Below are positions 57,855 to 64,000 of a stretch of 64,000 bases of DNA, in pieces (within the stretch, counting starts at the first letter, position 1; every line of letters begins with the position of its first letter). The position numbers and the translations under genes were made by a program. The stretch lies in the NCBI GenBank assembly GCA_001692895.1, contig KV748193.1:1674001-1738000 (forward strand), given 5' to 3'. The notes beneath the pieces were generated by a model. That model searched no databases and was not told the origin of the DNA. It saw nothing but the letters and a program-made list of their open reading frames with translations. Source of the DNA: Cenococcum geophilum 1.58 (lineage: Eukaryota > Ascomycota > Dothideomycetes > Gloniales > Gloniaceae).

Positions 57855-59522
57855 ATGCTCTCCCACTATGCAAAAGAAGAGGTTAAGGTCCAGAATGCAA
57901 TGCGCGCGTACTAAGCTGGTTTTTACACGTCTGTAAAAGCTGCAGCGCTTGGTTATGACGCAAAGCTATCGCGCGTTTGAGGTCGATTAAATGGCCAACA
58001 GTCAAAAATGGAGCAACTAGGTGCTGGCAAGCTCCTAACACCAAAAGAGGAGGCAGGTATTATACTCTGGCTTAATTATAGCCTCGTAATTCGACTACGA
58101 GTAACTAAGCAGATAATTATCAATAAGTGCAATTACATTCTCTCTCGACGCGTCCGCGATAAATCTATCCACAATATACGTACATGCGGCGAACACTAGG
58201 CTTTACGGTTCTTAAAAGCGCACCTACAATATATTATACGAGTAGACAATCTAAAGGAGCTTACTTAAGAGGCTACAGAAGACCATATTACTCTTACGAC
58301 ATGGTTTAAAGAGCTGAATCGTACTGTAGGCATCTATGACATTAAGGTGCGTAATACATACAACTATGACAAGACAGGTATACGGCTGGGCATAGGAAAG
58401 AAGGAGAAGGTTATTGTTAAAGCAATAAGAGGACGTATTAAGTCAGGCACAACGACAAACCGTAAATCCTATACACTAGGAGAGTGTATATCAGCAGACG
58501 GTAATATTCAACCACCGCTTATCATTCTCAAAGGGAAGACGCACCAGGTCCGCTAGTACACTAGGTCTACTATTCCTAACAACTATATTATTAAGGTCAA
58601 TAAGACGGCATATATAAATAACCAGCTAGCCCTTAAGTGGATCAAACAATTTAATGCGTGGTCATTAAAGCGACAAAGAGGTCTCGTACGACTCCTTATT
58701 CTTAACGGCCATACAACACATAGAACACGTGAGATTATTAAATATTGCGACAATAAAAACATTATTATCTTTCTAATGCTGCCACATACTACGCACCTGT
58801 GCCAGCCTCTTAACGTTATAGTGTTTTAACCATACAAATATTAGTACGGTCAGGCCGTACTAGCTGCCTACGCCGAGGGCTGCACCGACTACAACAAGAT
58901 GGAATTTCTTAACGCAATTCATAGCGTACGAATGAAGACATTTAAACGATCTACTATCCTTAGCGCATTTGCGCAGACAGGAATTGTCCCATTTAATCCA
59001 TCAATTGTTATTAATAAATGTCCTCTACCTTCTCCGTCTCCAGCACAACCATCTACGCCACCACAAGTTAATTGGAACGACCTTACGACCCTAAAAACTG
59101 CGCGAAGCCTGAAGCTACTTGGTGACCATATTATGGGCAATTGGGAGGACAATAGCAGCGTTAAATGGACAGCCAGATACATACGCGCAAGCCAGGCAAT
59201 TGCAATAGCAGGCGACATTCAAAATCAGGCACTTAAAAGGACACATGCTGCAAATATAGTTCGCGAAGAGGCGCGTAAGGATGCACGGAAGCAACTCGAT
59301 CATATTGGGCCGCTTCACGCAGGTACTGCTAGGCGTATGCTTATAAAAAAAGCTAATGAGACTTTAGAGGAGGCTAAGGCTGCGCTTAAAGCACGGCGTA
59401 TAAAGGCTATAAAAAAGCATCAGAAGGCAGAACACGCTGCTGCTGTTGCTCACAGGCGAGCAATAAGGCAGGCCAATAAGGCCTTAGGAATTAAGACACC
59501 AAGGTTCAGGAAGAATGGTTGA
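57855..59522 (+). pseudogene. Fot1/pogo-like transposase
   Basis: A single 555-codon frame from ATG 57855 to TGA 59520-59522, interrupted by about eight stops (for example near 57925, 57978, 58198, 58554, 58826) but never frameshifted. The N-terminal HTH/psq-like domain lies near 57870-57990 and a CENP-B-type HTH near 58010-58290 (GKLLTPKEEAGIILWL). Catalytic block 1 is YDKTGIRLGIG near 58369 (first Asp kept). Block 2 is LLILNGHTTH near 58690, where Asp is now Asn. Block 3 is HLCQPLNVIVF near 58797, where Asp is now Asn. The Lys/Ala-rich C-terminal 207 codons (58899-59522) are open. Two of three catalytic Asp are lost by G-to-A changes, so the copy is dead; the intact TIRs could still be mobilised in trans. 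Confidence 0.93.
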
Positions 59523-59541
59523 TAATTTAATAATACACTAT

Positions 59542-59614
59542 TTGGTGCGCTTGAGCATGTGGTGCGTTTAAGGTGTCGGCCCCCCTCCTGCGGAGGGGGG
59601 TTGAAAGCGCCGGG
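59542..59614 (-). repeat. Fot1-like TIR, right (73 bp)
   Basis: Reverse complement identical to 57740-57812; followed by TA. Confidence 0.95.
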
Positions 59615-59616
59615 TA

Positions 59617-59861
59617 TATTCCGTGGTTTTGGTATTTAGTTTTGGTGTTCCTATCCGTGCCTCGCTTATAAGCTAGGACCACCCCTACGAAGAATTTTCT
59701 GTTGGGGGAAAGGGGGTAAAACGACAAATAAATCCACCTCTAGCTCGCTAGGCAGTAGGAATTAAGTCTTAAAAGTTGGAAAATCGATTGTTTTTGATAG
59801 TAAGATGGGTATGCGTAAGTTTTAAAGTGTGGCGCTACCTTTTAGTAAGGTTGCATGTGCC
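59617..59861 (-). other. LINE copy 2 5' UTR, outer part
   Basis: Non-coding and relatively GC-rich. It continues the 5' UTR from 57620-57737 across the Fot1-like insertion and ends at the 13-bp duplication. It has no match in LINE copy 1, which is 5'-truncated. Confidence 0.6.
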
Positions 59862-61044
59862 TTTTTAAGGCTTTATATTAGTAATTAATTTCTATAAAGC
59901 GTTATATAAGTCGTTACCACTAGGAATATTAGTATTGCCTTTTATACGCTTAGTAGCTTATATAAAGGGCTTTAAGATTTTAATAAGCAAATCTAGTTAT
60001 TACTAATTTTTATTAGTAAACGCGTTTTATAATAGATTATAGCTAATATTAACGGACTTTCTTTAAGCTTAAGGTTAATAATATAGCTAATATACTTAAG
60101 CTACTCTTTTAGCTACTAAGAAGCTTTATAAAAGGTAGTTATAGAGCTTATTATTATTACTAGTATTATTAGCTATTAAGAGGCTAAGCTTATAATTAAA
60201 TTAATACTTTTAAATTATTAGTACTAAGGCCGTTAATATATTTTTAGTAAAGTATAATCCTTATAGTTATAAAAGGCCTAAAAGTACTAATTAAAGCCTT
60301 TTTAATTTATTAATAAAATAAGCTATAATACTAAGTTGTAATATTCTATTTATAGATATTTAGATATTATAAATAAGATTAATTTTACTAAGTATAGTAA
60401 GAAGGAGGTCTTTATTATTAATATATTACTATTTAAATATAGTTTTAATCTAATTGCTTAGTAATATAGGCGCCTTTATAATATAGTCCTAGATCTAAAG
60501 ATGGTTAAATATTAGTAAAGCGCGTATAAAAGGACTTATAGCTTAACGGAAGGTAATATCTTATAGAATTATTTAATTAATATAGACCTAAATATAGCTA
60601 GCTATCTAAAACGGCTAGCGTTTATAACTACTATAACTTTTAAAGTTAATAATAAGGTTATACTTTAATTTTATATAGCTATTAATATAATTATTACTAC
60701 TAATTATAAGTAAAGCGCGTAGTCTTTAAGCTAGAGCCTCTTTTTACCTAAAAGACCGTATTTAAAAAGGATTACTTTATACTTTTATATTAGTAATATA
60801 GGAGCTTTACCTAATAGTAACCGCTTATTAATAACTTAGTATTTATATTTACTAGTAAGCTTAACTAGATCTTAGCTAAAGGTCTAAATATCCTTAACTT
60901 CTAATAAAAGCTTTAACTTACTATTAAATCTTACCGCTAAGACAGCGAGCTGCTAGCTAGCTGCAGTTTTATAGCTAACTGACTGTTATAACTCTATAAG
61001 CTCGCTAACTGCTTACGTTATCCGCCTCTTGGCAGCGAAGCTAA

Positions 61045-61071
61045 CAGCGTAGCTAACTCTTAGACACACTG
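61045..61071 (-). repeat. Terminal inverted repeat, right
   Basis: On the minus strand CAGTGTGTCTAAGAGTTAGC and seven further bases; partner of 54783-54809. Confidence 0.85.
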
Positions 61072-61079
61072 GTTAATAG
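61072..61079. repeat. 8-bp target duplication (right)
   Basis: GTTAATAG, identical to 54775-54782. Confidence 0.9.
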
Positions 61080-63678
61080 ACGAAGACAGTATAACGTCCC
61101 CTTCCTTATTACGGACCTTAGAAGCTATAATATAATCTTAAGGAGAAAATAGCTAGCCTATTTAGGCTTATAGCTTAATATACGGAATAGGCAGCTTATC
61201 TAGCCCGAAACTATGCCCCTAACGCCTTCCTTTATAAAAGAGATTAGTATTATAATGGAAAACCTTATACGGCCGTAGATAAACACCGTTTACTAGGCCG
61301 ATGCGACGCGCAGGGACTAGGCTTTTAAGAAGGATATATAGCTTAATCCGTAACAGATCCGTATACTACGCCGCCCCTAAACTGCCTATGTTACACTACC
61401 CGCACCAGAGATTTAGGAAGTTGGTAGTGGCCTAGCTAAGTCCCTAATAGAGAACTTAGGCCCTACGCAGCTATAAAGGAAGGCTAGGGATATTGGATAA
61501 TATACCGAACTAATAGATCGGAAGGATAACTTACAGAAAATAGAACGTAAGCTAAGGAAGACTATAAACCCTATACCGTAAAATACGGCCTAAACACCCG
61601 TAAAGAAACCCACGGATCTCCTACTAGTTGATATTTGCTGTATTAGCGCTATAGAATTCTACCGGAACCTAGTTTAGCCTAATACCGTTGCCTTTATAAC
61701 TAGCTTATACGAAATTAATTAAATAATTAAAGAGAAAGAAGCCCTAGCCTAAGAGAAAGGCGAACTTATAGATAAGGAGCTAGTAGAACAGAAACTGCCC
61801 CGTTAATACTAGGAATTTAAAGACACCTTCTCTAAAGCAGCATCTAATATACTTCCGCCTTACCGACCGTACGACTATAAGATTGAAATTAAGCCAGATA
61901 AGGTGGTTACCCTTGGCTATAGCCCCCTCTAATAGCAATTTATTGCTAAATTATAGGCCATAAAGTAGTATCTTATTGATAACCTGGATAAGGGCTTTAT
62001 TGAGCCTAGTTAAGCCCCTTTTAACTTACCTATTCTCTTTGCCAAAAAACTAAATAGAGGACTTTATTTCTATATTAACTACTATAAGCTTAATAATTTA
62101 ACCCTTAAAGACCGCTACCCACTGCCTTTACTTAATAAGACTTTGGCCTAAATAAGTAGAGCTAAGATCTTTACGAAGCTTAATATCCGCTAGGCTTTTT
62201 ACTAAATTAGGATGGACTCTAAATTAGAAGACCTTATTATATTTTAGACCTATTACGGAACGTATAAATATAAAGTACTGCCTTTTAGACTAACTAACGG
62301 ACTGGCCATATACTAACGATATATAAATAATATACTATTTAACTACCTTAATAACTTCTATATAGCATACCTGGATAATATTATAATCTACTTTAAAAAT
62401 AAACTGGAATATAAAGAGTATATCTATAAAGTCCTATAACAGCTTTGGGAAGCTAGCCTCTAAGCCGATATTAAAAAGTTAGAATTTAGTGTTAAGCGTA
62501 TAAAGTACCTAGGGTTTATTATTAGTACGAGCGGAATTAAGGTAGACCTAGAAAAGACGGCCGTAATTAACTAATAGGTACCCCTAAGGACTATAAAGGG
62601 GGTATAGTTATTCTTAGGGTTTTATAACTTTTACTAACGCTTTATTAAGAACTATAGCAGGATTACCTGGCTATTAAGCCTACTTACCTATAAGGACCGG
62701 CCCTTTTACTTTAATACTATATATAGGCAGGCCTTTAACGAGCTTAAGAAATGATTGGTCTCTGCTCCCTTACTCGCCTACTCTAACCTAGAACGGCCCT
62801 TAATACTAGAAACCGATGCCTTAGATAGCGTTATAGCTAGCGTTTACTCCTAAAAGTAGATAGATGGAAAATGGTACCCTGTTGCTTACTATTTAAAGAC
62901 TATAGTAGATGCTAAGCTAAACTACCCGATTTACGATAAAGAAATACTGGCTATTATCTCTAGCTTTTAGCACTGGTGAGCCTAACTAGAGGGCACCCCT
63001 AAGTCTATTTAGGTAGTTTCTAATTATAAGGCCTTAGAATATTTTATAATAATAAAGGCCCTTATTACCTAATAGGCGCGCTAGGCAGATACCCTATTTT
63101 AGTTTAACTTCCTAATTATATATAGGCCCGGCGCTACTAACTGTGCGGACGCTCTTATAAGGCGTAAATAGGATATAAATGACTAGACAGCCGTAAAGAT
63201 CTTATTACGGACCTAGGCGCTACTATAACTAGAGTACCTTAACCCCCGGATACGGGCAGAACTAAATACAAACTCTTTAAATACTAAGATATACCCTATT
63301 AACTCTATAAAACTAGACCTTATTAATAAACTACTATAGGCAAACCGTACGGCCCCTTCTCTATAGGAGTACTGTAAAAAGGCAAAGAACGTTTCTAGCC
63401 TATAGTCCCTTAAAAGTGGACTGCTTAAGTACCGTAAACGGCTAGTAGTAGTAGAGGAACAGAACTTATGGACTTGGCTTATTACCGAAGTATATGCCTA
63501 GGTCTCTACAGCCTACCCTAGAAAAAATAAGACCTATAGGATTATTGGTAACCGCTACTACTAGCCCGGAATGATTATAAATATTGACCGCTATATACGG
63601 AACTGTAATAACTGCCGTAGGTTTATAATTCCATAAGATAAGACCCTAGGACTATTAAAACCCCTTTTAATACCTAAC
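61080..63678 (+). pseudogene. Gypsy-A pol: linker, RT, RNase H, integrase zinc finger
   Basis: After a linker, reverse transcriptase begins near 61815 (FKDTFSKAASNILPPYRPYDYKI is its N-terminal signature). It includes FIEPSQAPF near 61995, INYYKLNNLTLKDRYPLPL near 62075 and the active site at 62368-62382, which reads YLDN (second Asp lost). RNase H includes LILETDALDSVIASV near 62805, VAYYLKTI near 62883 and ADALIRRKQD near 63150. The integrase HHCC finger region (NCNNCRRF near 63603) is followed by a cut at 63678. Stops are TAA/TAG plus two TGA. Damage is moderate: long stretches of 30-60 codons stay readable. Confidence 0.9.
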
Positions 63679-64000
63679 TGTCACGGAGTGAGTATAAGTG
63701 GTAATAATATATAACGAAGTAGATATTATTAAGCTATGTACATGAACTATATAATAAGGTTAAGACGTTGCGTAAGGAGAGAAGGTAGGAGATCGGGAAG
63801 AAAGGGCATATATCGTTGACTTAGTTGCTTAGTTGATATGTATATAGGGCAGAATAGGGTTCAGGTTGTGGTCCTGGCAGAACTTGGCAGAATTTGGTAG
63901 AACTTAGCAGAATATGGTAGAATGCCGTAGATTGCCGTTAAATTGCCGTTAGATTGCTATTTTGCAGTTGGTCTTTAATTGCTAAATTAGTGGAAACAGG
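63679..64000 (+). mobile_element. Start of another LTR element, runs off the window
   Basis: Gypsy-A integrase stops exactly where TGTCACGGAGTGAG begins. The sequence has an LTR-like character and contains five GGCAGAA/GTAGAA words (63885-63930) and repeated TTGCCGTTA motifs (63933-63955), as in other Gypsy LTRs here. Strand and end are uncertain. Confidence 0.5.

Larger units (their letters stand above)
57740..59614 (+). mobile_element. Fot1/pogo-like DNA transposon, complete
   Basis: 1875 bp with perfect 73-bp terminal inverted repeats and a TA target duplication (57738-57739, 59615-59616). Size, TA target and DDE_1 transposase fit the Fot1 branch of Tc1/mariner-pogo. It sits in the 5' UTR of LINE copy 2 and is the innermost element of the nest. 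It is clearly less AT-shifted than its surroundings. Confidence 0.95.
55958..59861 (-). mobile_element. Tad-like LINE copy 2, ORF1 kept, ORF2 deleted
   Basis: Minus-strand LINE flanked by a 13-bp duplication TTTTTAAGGCTTT (55945-55957 and 59862-59874). The 3' end is an A-rich tail (plus-strand TTTTTATTTTTATTTTTA at 55957-55974). The 3' UTR matches LINE copy 1 at 33250-33540. ORF1 lies at 56258-57619, and the presumed 5' UTR continues to 59861 but is split by a Fot1-like element. ORF2 is absent: ORF1's stop is followed directly by sequence matching copy 1 just after its ORF2 end (AGAAGGAGG, AACTCCTACTAGGCTC). Confidence 0.88.
55620..60990 (+). pseudogene. Unidentified protein of the hAT-like element, split by LINE
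   Basis: One plus-strand frame is interrupted only by TAA/TAG (no TGA noticed) from about 55620 to 55944. After removal of the LINE and one 13-bp repeat, the same frame carries on from 59875 to about 60990, some 480 codons in all. The predicted protein is rich in Tyr, Leu and Gln positions (former CAA/CAG) and includes GYYFYLVKVGAFKKQIKDYY near 55790 and FIKGSYRAYYYY near 60130. I recognise no DDE or dimerisation motif. From position it should be the element's transposase or an accessory protein. Upstream (about 55435-55620) another frame looks coding, perhaps through an intron or frameshift. Confidence 0.45.
54783..61071. mobile_element. hAT-like TIR element with 8-bp duplication, LINE inside
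   Basis: Begins CAGTGTGTCCAACAGTTAGC and, on the opposite strand, CAGTGTGTCTAAGAGTTAGC; about 23 of the first 27 bases match. It is flanked by a perfect 8-bp duplication GTTAATAG. CAGTG-type ends and an 8-bp duplication are typical of hAT (other superfamilies with 8-bp duplications exist). Subterminal AGCT/GCTAGC-rich motifs and an inverted GGATAACGTA pair (left about 54875, right about 61012) lie at both ends. Without the LINE and one of its 13-bp repeats, the element is about 2.37 kb. Confidence 0.85.
52920..63678 (+). mobile_element. Gypsy-A, split by nested elements, 3'-truncated
   Basis: Plus-strand Ty3/Gypsy. The LTR starts TGTTACGGCACTGGCAG at 52920; its 3' limit, probably near 53115, is not proven because no partner LTR is in the window. 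Gag follows, then protease, then an 8-bp-duplication TIR element (54783-61071). Pol resumes at 61080 and runs through reverse transcriptase, RNase H and the integrase zinc finger before another LTR element cuts it at 63679. Confidence 0.87.

Noticed and set aside
58919-59318. Minus-strand frames inside the Fot1-like element
   Set aside because: Antisense shadows of the conserved transposase C-terminus.
53348-63678. A defence or biosynthetic system
   Set aside because: All readable domains here are Gag, protease, RT, RNase H, integrase or transposase; nothing suggests another system.

Overview
The window looks like a transposon graveyard from a filamentous ascomycete fungus (Pezizomycotina). 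Nearly all of it is AT- and TpA-rich. Its reading frames carry very many TAA/TAG stops, placed where relatives would have CAA, CAG or TGG, and recurrent D-to-N and G-to-R changes (G to A) at catalytic residues. This is the signature expected of repeat-induced point mutation (RIP, C:G to T:A at CpA). I find no intact gene, no host housekeeping gene, and no rRNA, tRNA or CRISPR array. The families present (Ty1/Copia, chromodomain Ty3/Gypsy, Tad-like LINE, Fot1/pogo, hAT) are typical of ascomycete heterochromatin. Species cannot be named.

Layout. 1-2272: 5' part of a Copia element (family 'Copia-B') on the minus strand, inserted into a minus-strand gag-protease fragment of another LTR retrotransposon (2273-4114). 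4115-5667: repeats and AT-rich relic. 5668-8262: TA-flanked element with two inverted 3' halves of a pogo-like transposase around a 23-bp minisatellite. 8265-18064: two tandem plus-strand Copia elements ('Copia-A') sharing one LTR, then an abutting diverged LTR. 18312-22140: relic plus a minus-strand hAT transposase pseudogene. 22140-23032: a low-RIP island with palindromes and an 18-bp minisatellite.

23868-36631: one Copia-B insertion proven by LTRs and a 5-bp target duplication (GTCTG). It is split by a full Gypsy element ('Gypsy-C', 24119-30313, duplication GCTAT), a small TRIM-like element (31243-31818) and a 5'-truncated LINE (31819-33546). 36637-39564: relic with hairpins, a 215-bp tandem duplication and a third Copia-A fragment.

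39565-52919: a plus-strand chromodomain Gypsy ('Gypsy-B') whose RNase H domain is split by a full minus-strand copy of the same family (44415-52367, duplication AGGGG), giving a giant inverted repeat. 52920-63678: a third Gypsy ('Gypsy-A') split by a TIR element with an 8-bp duplication (54783-61071), itself split by a LINE (55958-59861, 13-bp duplication), itself carrying a Fot1-like element (57740-59614, TA duplication). 63679-64000: start of another LTR element that truncates Gypsy-A.

The genes do not act together in a pathway. The useful content is the nesting order, which gives relative insertion ages, and the graded RIP damage, from lightest in the Fot1-like element, LINE copy 2 and Copia-A copy 2 to heaviest in the unnamed relics. 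The family names A, B, C are local labels.
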